From: an uncultured Cellulosilyticum sp.
GTDB lineage: Bacteria; Bacillota; Clostridia; Lachnospirales; Cellulosilyticaceae
DNA: 64,000 bases
Assembly: GCA_934725855.1 (NCBI GenBank)
Contig: CAKVCL010000007.1
Span: forward strand, 1 to 64,000
Direction: 5' to 3'
The stretch's first letter is position 1. Each line of letters begins with the position of its first letter. Below the pieces are notes generated by a model. It made no database searches, had not been told where the DNA came from, and saw only the letters and a list, made by a program, of their open reading frames with translations. Of the stretch, positions 33,588 to 42,443 are shown piece by piece. The translations under genes were made by a program, and so were the position numbers.

Positions 33588-35663
33588 ATGGCTGATAATT
33601 TAGTAATCGTTGAGTCAGCAGCTAAAGTAAGTACTATTAGCCGTTTTTTAGGCAAAAACTATAAAGTAGAAGCATCTATTGGGCATGTAAGAGATTTACC
33701 AAAGAGCCAATTAGGCGTAGATGTTGAAAATAATTATGAGCCTAAGTATATTACCATAAGGGGAAAGGGCGAACTGCTACAAAAATTACGTAAAGACGCA
33801 AAAAGTGCAAAATGTATTTATCTTGCAACTGACCCTGACCGTGAAGGAGAAGCAATTTCATGGCACTTATATTATGCATTAAAGCTTCAGGATAAGAAGG
33901 TTTGTCGAATTACTTTTAATGAAATTACGGAACAAGCTGTAAAAGAAGCCATCAAACATCCAAGAGCTATTAATATGGACTTAGTGGATGCACAGCAAGC
34001 TAGGCGTGTTTTAGATCGTCTAGTGGGGTATCAGATCAGCCCATTACTTTGGAAAAAAGTGAGAAAAGGATTGAGCGCTGGTCGTGTACAGTCTGTTACA
34101 TTAAGACTAATCAGTGATAGAGATAAGCAGATTAAAGAATTTGTTGAAGAAGAATATTGGAGTATTGCCGCCAATTTAAGACAAGAAAAAGGAAAAGCGT
34201 TTGAAGCGGTTTTAGATAGCAAGAATGGTGAAAAAATAGAAATTCGTAATGAAGAAGACGCGCAAGCGATTATAAAAGCTTGTGAAAAGGGAAGTTTTAA
34301 AGTCATTAGCAATAAAAAAGGAACACGTACTCGAAATACCGTCTTACCATTTACGACGAGTACCTTACAACAAGAAGCTGCAAAGCATCTTGGTTTTTCG
34401 ACGCAAAAGACAATGAATATTGCCCAACAGTTATATGAAGGCGTTAAAGTAGGAAAGAAAAATGTGGGGATTGTAACTTATATACGTACGGACTCTGTAC
34501 GTATTGCAGATAAAGCTAAAGAAGAAGTAACAGCTTATATTACAAACAAGTTTGGACCTTCTTATTTAGGAGAACAAAAAATAAAAGAAAAAAATAAAAA
34601 ATCCCACGTGCAAGATGCTCATGAGGCTATTAGACCAACTTATATGGAATATGAACCTCAAGAAATTAAAGAGTATTTATCAAGAGATCAGTTTAGACTG
34701 TATCAAATGATATGGAATCGTTTTGTAGCCAGTCAAATGGCACCTGCACAATTTGAAACGTATGCGATTAAAATTGAAAATGGTGAGTATATTTTCAAGG
34801 CATCTTACTCTTTACAGTTGTTTGACGGTTTTTTGAAGGTCTATAGTTTAGATGAAGAAAAAACAAAGAAAGAAGCTAAGTTTAGCGTAGAAGATGGAGA
34901 AGTACTTATTTGTGGAAGTATCATTCCCACGCAACACTTTACGCAACCGCCAGCACATTTTTCTGAGGCAACTTTAGTTAAAGCATTAGAGGAAAATGGG
35001 GTGGGAAGACCAAGTACTTATGCCCCAACGATTACAACACTTCTTGCAAGAGGTTATATTGTAAAAGAAAATAAAGTACTTTACATTACAGAACTGGGTG
35101 AAGTGATTAATCAAATTATGTGTGCTTATTTTGATGAAATTGTAGATGTTGATTTCACGGCGAATATGGAGCGCATTTTAGATGAGATTGCTTCAGGTAA
35201 TGTAGAATGGAAAGAAATTATTAAATCTTTTTATCCACATTTTCATGAAACTCTAGTTTATGCAGAAAATCAAATAGAAAATATCGATTTAACTGAAACA
35301 ACAGATATACCATGTGATAAATGTGGCGCTCATATGATTGTACGTTATGGAAAATATGGTAAGTTTTTAGGGTGTCCTAATTTCCCAGATTGTGATGGAA
35401 CCAAACCTTGGTTTGAGGATATTGGGGTGAAATGTCCAGAATGTGGCGGGAAAGTCCTATTAAAGAAAAGTAAGAAAGGGCGTACGTATTACGGCTGTGA
35501 GCATAATGGTGACAGCTGTGAGTTTATGTCATGGGATAAACCAACTGGAGATACTTGTCCGATATGCGGAGAAGCTTTGGTTGAAAAAGGAAATTCAAAG
35601 AATAGAAAAATTGTATGCCGTAATCAAAAATGTAATTATGGTAAACAAAATAAAGTGAATTAA
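33588..35663 (+). CDS. topA: DNA topoisomerase I
   Basis: TopA relaxes negative supercoils. The 691-aa protein has the TOPRIM domain (VIVESAAKVSTISRFLG with the catalytic Glu, then DPDREGEAISWH), the type IA core with catalytic Tyr298 in TYIRTDSVRI, and VGRPSTYAPTI. Three C-terminal Cys4 zinc ribbons follow (CDKCGAHM, CPECGGKV and CPICGEAL starts). The ribosome binding site AGAGGAGGC precedes ATG 33588. It is cotranscribed with dprA and ends at a terminator. Length is typical. Confidence 0.97.
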   Translation: MADNLVIVESAAKVSTISRFLGKNYKVEASIGHVRDLPKSQLGVDVENNYEPKYITIRGKGELLQKLRKDAKSAKCIYLATDPDREGEAISWHLYYALKLQDKKVCRITFNEITEQAVKEAIKHPRAINMDLVDAQQARRVLDRLVGYQISPLLWKKVRKGLSAGRVQSVTLRLISDRDKQIKEFVEEEYWSIAANLRQEKGKAFEAVLDSKNGEKIEIRNEEDAQAIIKACEKGSFKVISNKKGTRTRNTVLPFTTSTLQQEAAKHLGFSTQKTMNIAQQLYEGVKVGKKNVGIVTYIRTDSVRIADKAKEEVTAYITNKFGPSYLGEQKIKEKNKKSHVQDAHEAIRPTYMEYEPQEIKEYLSRDQFRLYQMIWNRFVASQMAPAQFETYAIKIENGEYIFKASYSLQLFDGFLKVYSLDEEKTKKEAKFSVEDGEVLICGSIIPTQHFTQPPAHFSEATLVKALEENGVGRPSTYAPTITTLLARGYIVKENKVLYITELGEVINQIMCAYFDEIVDVDFTANMERILDEIASGNVEWKEIIKSFYPHFHETLVYAENQIENIDLTETTDIPCDKCGAHMIVRYGKYGKFLGCPNFPDCDGTKPWFEDIGVKCPECGGKVLLKKSKKGRTYYGCEHNGDSCEFMSWDKPTGDTCPICGEALVEKGNSKNRKIVCRNQKCNYGKQNKVN

Positions 35664-35715
35664 CAATCTGTTAAATATTTCTAGTATGAATGTTTACAAA
35701 TGTATATTGAGTTTT

Positions 35716-35744
35716 TTGTCAAATCATGTTAAGATTTGTATATA
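35716..35744 (+). promoter_or_regulatory. Putative codY promoter overlapping the topA terminator
   Basis: TTGTCA (35716-35721) and TATATA (35739-35744) are 17 bp apart. Initiation near 35751 would start the transcript inside the left arm of the hairpin at 35746-35777. Confidence 0.5.
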
Positions 35745-35745
35745 C

Positions 35746-35777
35746 AAGACAAAGTTGCAATACAACTTTGTCTTTTT
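35746..35777 (+). terminator. Terminator of topA
   Basis: A 12-bp stem AAGACAAAGTTG/CAACTTTGTCTT with a CAATA loop is followed by TTT. Confidence 0.85.
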
Positions 35778-35800
35778 AAATGGTAAAGTGTATATTTGAA

Positions 35801-35815
35801 AATTTTTAGAACATA
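35801..35815 (+). promoter_or_regulatory. Candidate CodY-binding site upstream of codY
   Basis: AATTTTTAGAACATA matches the CodY consensus AATTTTCWGAAAATT at 12 of 15 positions, about 70 nt before the codY start. The site is consistent with autoregulation. Confidence 0.45.
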
Positions 35816-35882
35816 CTAAAGTATATAAAACCTTTAGAGTATAACGAGTAAATATTAAAAAAGAAAATAAGGAGGACATAAT

Positions 35883-36641
35883 ATGTCACAAGAGTTATTA
35901 CAAAAAATGCGCAAAGTCAACAGACTATTACAAAGATTCGGATCTGATCGCGTTATTTTCTCAGACATTTGTGAAGTAATTAGTGATGTCGTTAAAGCTA
36001 ATGCAATGGTTGTGAGTACAAAAAGCAAAGTGTTAGGGGTTAACAGCTCTATTCCTCATAACTTTGCTAATGAAGATAATTATATTGATTATTCAGTGAA
36101 TGATGAATTTTTAACAATCATGGATATCAAAGAAAATATTGGCTTAGAAACTTTATTCCCATCAGCTGCTAATAGTGCAAATTATTCAGCGTGTATTGTT
36201 CCAATTATTGCGGCAGGACAAAGACTTGGGACATTTGTGTTATATAAAGAAAAAAATACGCCAGCATTCAATACAGAAGATTTCATTTTAGCAGAATATG
36301 GTGCAACCATTGTAGCTGTTGAAATTTTAACATCACTCAAAGATGAAAGTGATGAAGAAGAGCGTAAAATTGCAGTAGTTAAATCAGCCATTGCTACTTT
36401 ATCTTATTCAGAGCTTGAAGCCATCTTCCATATCTTTGAAAAATTAGATGGTAATGAAGGGTTATTAATTGCAAGTAAAATTGCTGATAAAGTAGGTATT
36501 ACACGTTCAGTTATCGTTAATGCGCTACGTAAATTTGAAAGTGCCGGCGTGATTGAATCAAGATCTTTAGGTATGAAAGGCACATACATTAAAGTGCTTA
36601 ATGATGCCCTATTAGATGAATTAAATAAATTACGTAAATAA
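35883..36641 (+). CDS. codY: GTP-sensing global regulator CodY
   Basis: CodY represses or activates nutrient-stress genes in response to branched-chain amino acids and GTP. The 252-aa protein has an N-terminal GAF domain (about 1-150) and a C-terminal winged helix-turn-helix. The DNA-recognition motif ASKIADKVGITRSVIVNALRK near 197-217 is nearly identical to that of other Firmicutes, so the standard CodY box should apply. The ribosome binding site AAGGAGGAC is strong. It stands alone between topA and a bidirectional terminator, rather than in the Bacillus codV-clpQY-codY operon. Confidence 0.97.
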   Translation: MSQELLQKMRKVNRLLQRFGSDRVIFSDICEVISDVVKANAMVVSTKSKVLGVNSSIPHNFANEDNYIDYSVNDEFLTIMDIKENIGLETLFPSAANSANYSACIVPIIAAGQRLGTFVLYKEKNTPAFNTEDFILAEYGATIVAVEILTSLKDESDEEERKIAVVKSAIATLSYSELEAIFHIFEKLDGNEGLLIASKIADKVGITRSVIVNALRKFESAGVIESRSLGMKGTYIKVLNDALLDELNKLRK

Positions 36642-36643
36642 TC

Positions 36644-36680
36644 AAAAAAGAAGCTCGATTTAATGGAGCTTCTTTTTTTT
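36644..36680. terminator. Bidirectional terminator between codY and ylbJ
   Basis: AAAAAAGAAGCTC and GAGCTTCTTTTTT form a 13-bp perfect stem, followed by more T. It overlaps the ylbJ stop codon. Confidence 0.92.
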
Positions 36681-37826
36681 CGTTAAAGTATGGAACAAAT
36701 GTATAGAGAAGATACGTTTATGAGTAGGACCAAAGAAAAAGTAGATACAGAGTAAACAAAAAGCAAAAAGAATCAATCCATAGAGTAGATGGATAGGATA
36801 TGTATTTGATGTATACAATGAAAAATGATTATGAATAGCAAAAGAACTTATAGAAAAATAAAAAGGATATAAACATAAGGTTAAGGCGCTACTTAAGAGG
36901 CACTGAATGCCTTTGGCTAATAACAGGGCCTTGGTATTGAAAGGGGTATCTTCTAGGACATATAAAGTTTGAAAATAGACACAAATCCCACCAAAGTTTA
37001 TCGCAGCTGAAAGGAGTGCCAAAGAAAAAGGAGAAAGCGGTAATTGGCTAAGCGCATGCGTTCCATTGGATAATTCTAATAGACTGGAAAAGATTCCTAA
37101 TAATAGTTGCCTTCCTTGAGAGGAACATTTAATAAAAGCGAGGAGCGTATGGATAATGGGACTAGAAGTAAGTATGGCAATTAAAACAGAAAATAAGATA
37201 ATATATCCGCCTACACAGGTGATGGCATCCATTGATTGCATGACGCTTAAGTTTAATAATTTAAAGAAACTAGAAGAAGTTGAGGAGAAAACGATTTTGG
37301 GCCTACTACAAGTTGGGTTAGAAAGAGAACGAGTCAGTAATAAACTCATTAGGCAAGCGGTTAAAAGATGAATGAGAAATAAGAAAACGCCTAATTGCGT
37401 TTGCCCAAGCATAGCTGTGCCTACTGTTCCAATAATGAAGAGGGGGCCACAGTTGTTTGAAAAAAGTAAAGTTTGTTGTGCTTCTTGCATAGTAAGTTTG
37501 TTTTCATCGTATAACGCTTTAATAACTTTTGCACCCATAGGATAGCCAGCTATTAGTCCGATGATAAAGGCCAATAAGCTCTCACCAGGTAATTTCCACA
37601 TACGTTGTGTGAGGGGGGTGAGCTGAGCGATGTAGGTATTAAGTCCACCTAGAGGAACAATCATATTAACAAGAATCATAAAAGGAAGAAGTGAGGGGAG
37701 AACCTTGTTAAACCAAAGAAGTAGCCCTTTTTTTGCAGCATTTAAACAGATACTAGGATAACAAAGTAGCAAAATCATAAGGAGTAAAATAAAAAGTGTA
37801 ATGAGTACGGAATTTCGTTTTTCCAT
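36660..37826 (-). CDS. ylbJ: Sporulation integral membrane protein YlbJ
   Basis: YlbJ is a sigma-E-controlled polytopic membrane protein needed for normal spore formation in Bacillus; its transport role is unknown. The 388-aa product has about eight to nine transmembrane helices, two nucleoside-recognition (Gate) domain halves (about 40-150 and 205-300), and family motifs WFNKVLPSLLPFMI and GYPMGAKVI. The frame opens upstream at 37853, but AAGGGGG lies about 6 nt before ATG 37826, which is preferred. It lies downstream of tmcAL on the same strand, separated by a terminator. Confidence 0.9.
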   Translation of the reverse strand: MEKRNSVLITLFILLLMILLLCYPSICLNAAKKGLLLWFNKVLPSLLPFMILVNMIVPLGGLNTYIAQLTPLTQRMWKLPGESLLAFIIGLIAGYPMGAKVIKALYDENKLTMQEAQQTLLFSNNCGPLFIIGTVGTAMLGQTQLGVFLFLIHLLTACLMSLLLTRSLSNPTCSRPKIVFSSTSSSFFKLLNLSVMQSMDAITCVGGYIILFSVLIAILTSSPIIHTLLAFIKCSSQGRQLLLGIFSSLLELSNGTHALSQLPLSPFSLALLSAAINFGGICVYFQTLYVLEDTPFNTKALLLAKGIQCLLSSALTLCLYPFYFSISSFAIHNHFSLYTSNTYPIHLLYGLILFAFCLLCIYFFFGPTHKRIFSIHLFHTLTKKKKLH

Positions 37827-37924
37827 AATAAGCCCCCTTAGTGAGTTGTCCATATGATAGATGTATATGAGGCAACATAAGGACTTAGTACGATAAATAG
37901 GAAAAGGATAAATCTTTAAGGAAG

Positions 37925-37966
37925 AAAAAGGAAATTTGTCTTGTAAGTCAAATTCCCTTTTTTTAT
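37925..37966. terminator. Terminator between tmcAL and ylbJ
   Basis: AAAAAGGAAATTTG pairs with CAAATTCCCTTTTT with one mismatch. T-runs exist in both directions; it would terminate tmcAL on the minus strand. Confidence 0.75.
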
Positions 37967-37979
37967 AAATGGTTTAAAA

Positions 37980-39200
37980 TTAAATTAAGATAAAAGGATG
38001 GGTAAAATCTAAAGTAGCTAAAGAGGCATCACCAGAGGCATAAGCATAAAGCTTACTTGCTTTGATTTCATAATCTATCCATTTCTTTTGGACGTCATTT
38101 AGACTAGCATATTGTTTATTAAGATTAGTAATGACGGGCACTTTAGCATTTTGGGAAAGCGCTTTGAGTAAATAAGTGGCTTTTTGTTTGCAACCCAAAA
38201 CACGAATATAGGGGATAAAAGCTTCGCGAGAGATGAAATCATCTTTTTGCACTTCTAAAAGAATTCTTAGTAAACTGCGTTGAACAGTAGAACGTGTGTA
38301 GGTTTTTGAAGTAGCGCGTTCAACGAGTTTCTCATAAGAAGGATAATCCTTAATAGACTTAATCAAGGTATGAAGCAAATCCTTTGGAATATCCCAAAGG
38401 GTATACAATTCATCTAGAGAGGAAAACATCAGTTTAAAATGCAAAAAAGCACCTAGTTTTTCCATAGAAGGCAGTTTATGAGAGGTTAAAAATTCAGCCG
38501 AAGAAGCGGGCATAGCTTCTTTAAAAGTCTCTGAACCATTATAAAGGGTTTGGCGAATGGCCGAAGCAGAGGCAATGGATCCCGATATATTAGGGGCATG
38601 ATAATGGGCACCTTCGCGTTTGATGGTATAAGGCTTTATAGCAGCATTGAATTGGCGAAGCGCTTTAAGGTATTCAATGCCTAAAATATTATTGGGACTT
38701 TTTAAGACATCAATGGAACCTGACAAAGAAGCTGAGGTGGGTAGACTAAAAAAATCAATAAGAGATTGTTCCCGGGCTTTAGGATAGCTAAGTCCTTTTT
38801 TTAGGTAATGTTGAATGGAAACATTGATCGTTTCTTTTTCAACGATGAGGGCATCAGCGATGGGCATGAGCTGGGTTAATTTACCGCATTCAGAACCAAA
38901 TGATAAGGAGGTTACAATGCCTGTTTGCCAAAGCAAACGAATGCTGCCATAAGCAAAATGTTCTGCACTAGCTGTTGCAGCAACAACGGGAAGCTCTAAG
39001 ACTAAATCGACGCCGTTAGAGAGGGCCATTTGAGTACGATTATATTTATGAGTGATGGTGGCTTCCCCACGTTGAGAAAAGTTTCCACTCATAACAGCTA
39101 TAATGGCATCAGATGATAAAGAGTTTTTAGTTTCTTGGATTTGATAGAGATGACCGTTATGAAAAGGGTTATACTCAGCCACAATTCCTGTAATTTCCAT
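37980..39200 (-). CDS. tmcAL: tRNA(Met) cytidine acetate ligase TmcAL
   Basis: TmcAL (YlbM) uses acetate and ATP to make N4-acetylcytidine at the wobble position of elongator tRNA-Met. The 406-aa protein begins ITGIVAEYNPFHNGHLYQI, the HxGH nucleotidyltransferase motif, and has MSGNFSQRGE, LPVVAATASAEHFA and the C-terminal tRNA-binding region. The ribosome binding site is AGGAG, 8 nt before ATG 39200. It is divergent from pta, a gene of acetate metabolism; given the acetate substrate this proximity is interesting and is common in Clostridia. Confidence 0.94.
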   Translation of the reverse strand: MEITGIVAEYNPFHNGHLYQIQETKNSLSSDAIIAVMSGNFSQRGEATITHKYNRTQMALSNGVDLVLELPVVAATASAEHFAYGSIRLLWQTGIVTSLSFGSECGKLTQLMPIADALIVEKETINVSIQHYLKKGLSYPKAREQSLIDFFSLPTSASLSGSIDVLKSPNNILGIEYLKALRQFNAAIKPYTIKREGAHYHAPNISGSIASASAIRQTLYNGSETFKEAMPASSAEFLTSHKLPSMEKLGAFLHFKLMFSSLDELYTLWDIPKDLLHTLIKSIKDYPSYEKLVERATSKTYTRSTVQRSLLRILLEVQKDDFISREAFIPYIRVLGCKQKATYLLKALSQNAKVPVITNLNKQYASLNDVQKKWIDYEIKASKLYAYASGDASLATLDFTHPFILI

Positions 39201-39295
39201 AGATACGCTCCTATTCTTATCGTGATTAGGAGAATATTGTAGCTTAAAATAAACATAAGATAAAGCCGAAAAAGGAAATATTTTTTATTTCGCTC

Positions 39296-39324
39296 TTGTA
39301 TACACGAGATACATTGCATATAAT
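39296..39324 (+). promoter_or_regulatory. Sigma-A promoter of pta-ackA
   Basis: TATAAT (39319-39324) is perfect; TTGTAT (39296-39301) lies 17 bp upstream. The leader is about 40 nt. Confidence 0.65.
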
Positions 39325-39369
39325 AATAGCTGAGGGTAATTGAAAGTATAATCGAAAGGGGTTATTAAA

Positions 39370-40365
39370 ATGTCTTTTATAGATACTATTAAAGCAAGAG
39401 CAAAAAGTGATAAAAAAACCATCGTATTACCAGAAACAACTGATATTCGTACTTTAAAGGCTGCACACCAAGTATTGTCAGAAGGAATTGCAAACGTTAT
39501 CTTAATTGGAAATGAAGCAAAAATTAAAGCAAATGCAGAAGGTATTGATTTGACAGGTGCAAAAATTGTCGATCCTGAAACATTTGAGCAAATGGATGAA
39601 TATATTTCAGAACTTGTTAAGTTAAGAGAAAGAAAAGGCATGACACCTGAAAAAGCAACCGAACTTCTTAAAGGTGATGGTTTATTCTTAGGTGTGATGA
39701 TGGTAAAATTAGGAATGGCAGATGGAATGGTTGCTGGTGCCATTCATGCTACCGCTGATGTTCTTAGACCATGTTTACAAATTCTTAAGACAGCACCAAA
39801 TACTAAACTCGTATCTGCTTTCTTCGTAATGGTTGTTCCAAACTGTGAATATGGTGCAAATGGTACGTTTGTCTTCTCTGATGCAGGACTTAACCAAAAT
39901 CCAAATTCAGAAGAATTAGCGGCCATTGCACAAAGTTCAGCTAAAAGTTTCAAACAATTAGTAAATGAAGAACCAATTGTAGCGATGCTTTCACATTCAA
40001 CTTTTGGTAGTGCTAAACATGCTGATGTGGATAAAATAGTTGAAGCAACGCGCATTGCTAAAGAAGAAGCACCAGAGCTTAAATTAGATGGTGAATTCCA
40101 ATTAGATGCTGCAATCGTTCCATCTGTTGGAAAGGCAAAAGCGCCTGGCAGTGAGGTGGCAGGAAAGGCAAATGTCCTAATCTTCCCAGACTTAGATGCA
40201 GGTAATATTGGCTATAAATTAGTACAAAGACTTGCAAAAGCAGAAGCATATGGTCCAATTACACAAGGTATCGCTAAACCAGTTAATGATTTATCTAGAG
40301 GCTGTTCAGCTGAAGATATCGTAGGGGTAGTCGCTATTACTGCTGTTCAAGCACAAAATAATTAA
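39370..40365 (+). CDS. pta: Phosphate acetyltransferase
   Basis: Pta converts acetyl-CoA and phosphate to acetyl phosphate. The 331-aa protein is the short, single-domain form typical of Firmicutes. Family motifs are KTIVLPETTDIRTLKAAH, GMADGMVAGAIHATADVLRP, FSDAGLNQNPNSEELA and KAPGSEVAGKANVLIFPDLDAGNIGYK. The ribosome binding site GAAAGGGG precedes ATG 39370. Codons look optimised compared with the neighbours, which suggests high expression. With ackA 47 nt downstream it forms the ATP-yielding acetate branch of fermentation. Confidence 0.97.
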   Translation: MSFIDTIKARAKSDKKTIVLPETTDIRTLKAAHQVLSEGIANVILIGNEAKIKANAEGIDLTGAKIVDPETFEQMDEYISELVKLRERKGMTPEKATELLKGDGLFLGVMMVKLGMADGMVAGAIHATADVLRPCLQILKTAPNTKLVSAFFVMVVPNCEYGANGTFVFSDAGLNQNPNSEELAAIAQSSAKSFKQLVNEEPIVAMLSHSTFGSAKHADVDKIVEATRIAKEEAPELKLDGEFQLDAAIVPSVGKAKAPGSEVAGKANVLIFPDLDAGNIGYKLVQRLAKAEAYGPITQGIAKPVNDLSRGCSAEDIVGVVAITAVQAQNN

Positions 40366-40412
40366 TCAAAAATAGAACAAAAGAGAATTTTTCTCAATAA
40401 GGAGTGTATTCG

Positions 40413-41606
40413 ATGAACGTATTAGTTGTAAACTGTGGAAGTTCTTCATTAAAATATCAATTATTAAATATGGATAATGAACAAGTCATTGCAAAGGGAA
40501 TTTGTGAAAGAATTGGCATTGATGGTTCATTTATTAAACATACAACAGAAGGCCAAGATAGTGTTAAAGTAATGGTTGATTTTCCAAATCACAAAGTGGC
40601 TATTGCAAAAGTGCTTTCTATGCTTACAGAAGGAGAAACAGCTTGCTGTAAACCAGAAGAAATTTCTGCAGTAGGGCACCGTGTGGTTCATGGTGGTGAA
40701 AAATTCAATCAATCTGTTATCATTACACCAGAAGTTGAAGAAGCAATCAAAGAGTGTTCAGCGCTTGCACCACTTCATAACCCAGCTAATATTACAGGAA
40801 TCGATGCTTGTCGTGAATTAATGCCATCTGTGCCAATGGTTGCTGTATTTGATACGGCTTTCCATCAAACCATGCCAAAACATGCATATATGTATGCGAT
40901 CCCAAAAGAATACTATGAAAAATATGGCATCCGTAAATATGGTTTCCATGGAACATCTCATAAATATGTTTCTCAAACAGCCGCTAAAATGCTTGGTAAA
41001 CCAGTAGAAGAAACAAAAATTATTGTATGCCATTTAGGAAATGGTGCCTCTATTTGTGCAGTGGATGGTGGCAAATCAGTTGAAACTTCTATGGGATTCA
41101 CACCACTCGCTGGTCTTGTAATGGGAACACGTTGTGGAGACATGGATCCAGCAGTTGTTACATTCTTAATGGAAAATGAAGGATTATCTGCTAGTGAAGT
41201 AAACGATATCATGAACAAAAAATCAGGTGTTGCAGCGTTATCAGGTCTTTCAAGTGATTTCCGTGAAATTGAAGAGGGTCTCCTTGCAGGCAATGAAGTT
41301 TGTCGTTTTACTATGGATGCATACCAACATAGAGTCGTAGAATACATTGGTGCTTATGCAGCTGTTATGAATGGTGTGGATGCGATTTGCTTCGCAGGTG
41401 GTTTAGGTGAAAATAATGCCATGATGCGTGAAGAAATTGCTAACATGCTCACATGGTTAGGTGTTGAAATCGATCCAGAGAAAAATAAATGCCGTGGGGT
41501 AGAAAGAGTCTTAACAAAAGATTCATCAAAAGTTAAAATGTTACTGATTCCTACAAATGAAGAGTTAATGATTGCTCGTGATACAGTAGAATTAGTTTCT
41601 AAATAA
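40413..41606 (+). CDS. ackA: Acetate kinase
   Basis: AckA makes ATP and acetate from acetyl phosphate and ADP. The 397-aa protein begins MNVLVVNCGSSSLKYQL (phosphate 1 region), has HRVVHGG, FDTAFHQTMP with the catalytic Asp, RKYGFHGTSHKYV, HLGNGASICA and FAGGLGENN. ATG 40413 lies 7 nt after AAGGAGTG; an in-frame GTG at 40404 overlaps that site and is rejected. No terminator is seen after the stop; the promoter of the next operon starts 5 nt later, so some readthrough is likely. Confidence 0.97.
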   Translation: MNVLVVNCGSSSLKYQLLNMDNEQVIAKGICERIGIDGSFIKHTTEGQDSVKVMVDFPNHKVAIAKVLSMLTEGETACCKPEEISAVGHRVVHGGEKFNQSVIITPEVEEAIKECSALAPLHNPANITGIDACRELMPSVPMVAVFDTAFHQTMPKHAYMYAIPKEYYEKYGIRKYGFHGTSHKYVSQTAAKMLGKPVEETKIIVCHLGNGASICAVDGGKSVETSMGFTPLAGLVMGTRCGDMDPAVVTFLMENEGLSASEVNDIMNKKSGVAALSGLSSDFREIEEGLLAGNEVCRFTMDAYQHRVVEYIGAYAAVMNGVDAICFAGGLGENNAMMREEIANMLTWLGVEIDPEKNKCRGVERVLTKDSSKVKMLLIPTNEELMIARDTVELVSK

Positions 41607-41610
41607 ATGA

Positions 41611-41639
41611 TTGACAAATAATGTTTGTCTATGTATAAT
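41611..41639 (+). promoter_or_regulatory. Perfect consensus sigma-A promoter of the DUF177-rpmF operon
   Basis: TTGACA (41611-41616), a 17-bp spacer and TATAAT (41634-41639) match the consensus at all 12 positions. Confidence 0.92.
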
Positions 41640-41669
41640 TACAGAAGTGTTACTTAATGGAGTGAAAAA

Positions 41670-42173
41670 ATGAAAATTAATATCCATGAACTGAAAAAGA
41701 AATCAGAGATGGCGTTGGAGGGCATTCAACCTATAACACTTAAGGGTGTGAACCCATTATATCCTTCGCTAGATTGCGATGCACATGTAGAAGCTACGAT
41801 TACAAAAGTGGGTAATCGATATGTTGTAAAAGGCACAGCCAGTACGATGGTGAAGCTTTTATGTGATCGTTGCTTGGAAGCGTTCGACTGTTCGATTCAA
41901 GCAGAGATTTATCAAAGATATTCTACAAATCCTGATGAAGATGATGAAGACATTCTTCCGATTTCTGGCTTTGAAATTGATTTAGAGGATGTTGTCACAG
42001 AGGCAATTGTTTTGAATGTGCCCATGAAATGGTTACATGATGAAAATTGTAAAGGAATTTGTAAAGTTTGTGGCATAAATTTGAACAAGCAGTCTTGTCA
42101 TTGTGATGCTCAAGAAATAGATCCAAGACTAGAAGGTTTAAGAAATCTTTTTCACCCGCAAAGTGAAGAGTAG
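41670..42173 (+). CDS. DUF177 (YceD/YlbN family) protein
   Basis: The 167-aa protein belongs to the DUF177/YceD family, which is almost always encoded before rpmF and is linked to 23S rRNA metabolism in bacteria and plastids. It shows the conserved CDRCLEAF motif near residue 70 and a C-terminal CKGICKVCG...CHCD cluster that looks like a zinc site, followed by DPRLEGLRNLF, which is typical of the family end. It has a perfect consensus promoter, suggesting strong, growth-linked transcription. rpmF begins 20 nt downstream. Confidence 0.92.
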   Translation: MKINIHELKKKSEMALEGIQPITLKGVNPLYPSLDCDAHVEATITKVGNRYVVKGTASTMVKLLCDRCLEAFDCSIQAEIYQRYSTNPDEDDEDILPISGFEIDLEDVVTEAIVLNVPMKWLHDENCKGICKVCGINLNKQSCHCDAQEIDPRLEGLRNLFHPQSEE

Positions 42174-42193
42174 TAGTAAGAGGAGGTGTAGAA

Positions 42194-42370
42194 ATGGCAG
42201 TACCAAAAAGAAAAACTTCTAAAGCCAGAAGAAACCAAAGACAAGCGAATTGGAAACTTTCTCCACTTAACTTAGTAAAATGTCCAAAATGTGGTGAATT
42301 AATGATGCCACATAGAGTATGTAAAGCTTGCGGTTCTTACGCTAACCGTGTTGTTGTAAAAGTAGACTAA
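42194..42370 (+). CDS. rpmF: 50S ribosomal protein L32
   Basis: The frame encodes a 58-aa L32 beginning MAVPKRKTSKARRNQRQAN. It has a zinc ribbon with two CxxC pairs, Cys30-Cys33 (KCPKCGEL) and Cys43-Cys46 (VCKACGSY). This is the zinc-binding (C+) form. A strong AAGAGGAGGTG lies 6 nt before ATG 42194. It is the second gene of the DUF177-rpmF operon and is followed at once by a terminator. The length is standard. Confidence 0.98.
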   Translation: MAVPKRKTSKARRNQRQANWKLSPLNLVKCPKCGELMMPHRVCKACGSYANRVVVKVD

Positions 42371-42374
42371 TATT

Positions 42375-42403
42375 AAAAAAGACAGCTTTTAGCTGTCTTT
42401 TTG
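42375..42403 (+). terminator. Terminator after rpmF
   Basis: AAAAAGACAGCT pairs with AGCTGTCTTTTT around a short TTT loop. plsX starts only 41 nt later with no clear promoter between, so readthrough probably supplies plsX. Confidence 0.9.
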
Positions 42404-42443
42404 TATATTTATTTTTGAATTTGAGAAGGATAAAGGTGATGAA

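Noticed and set aside
39201..39369. Possible riboswitch or T-box before pta
   Set aside because: Only a sigma-A promoter and a short leader are seen; no conserved T-box (TGGNACC) or riboswitch core.
39285..39743. Reverse-strand frame opposite pta
   Set aside because: It overlaps the pta start and promoter; composition is a mirror of pta codons.
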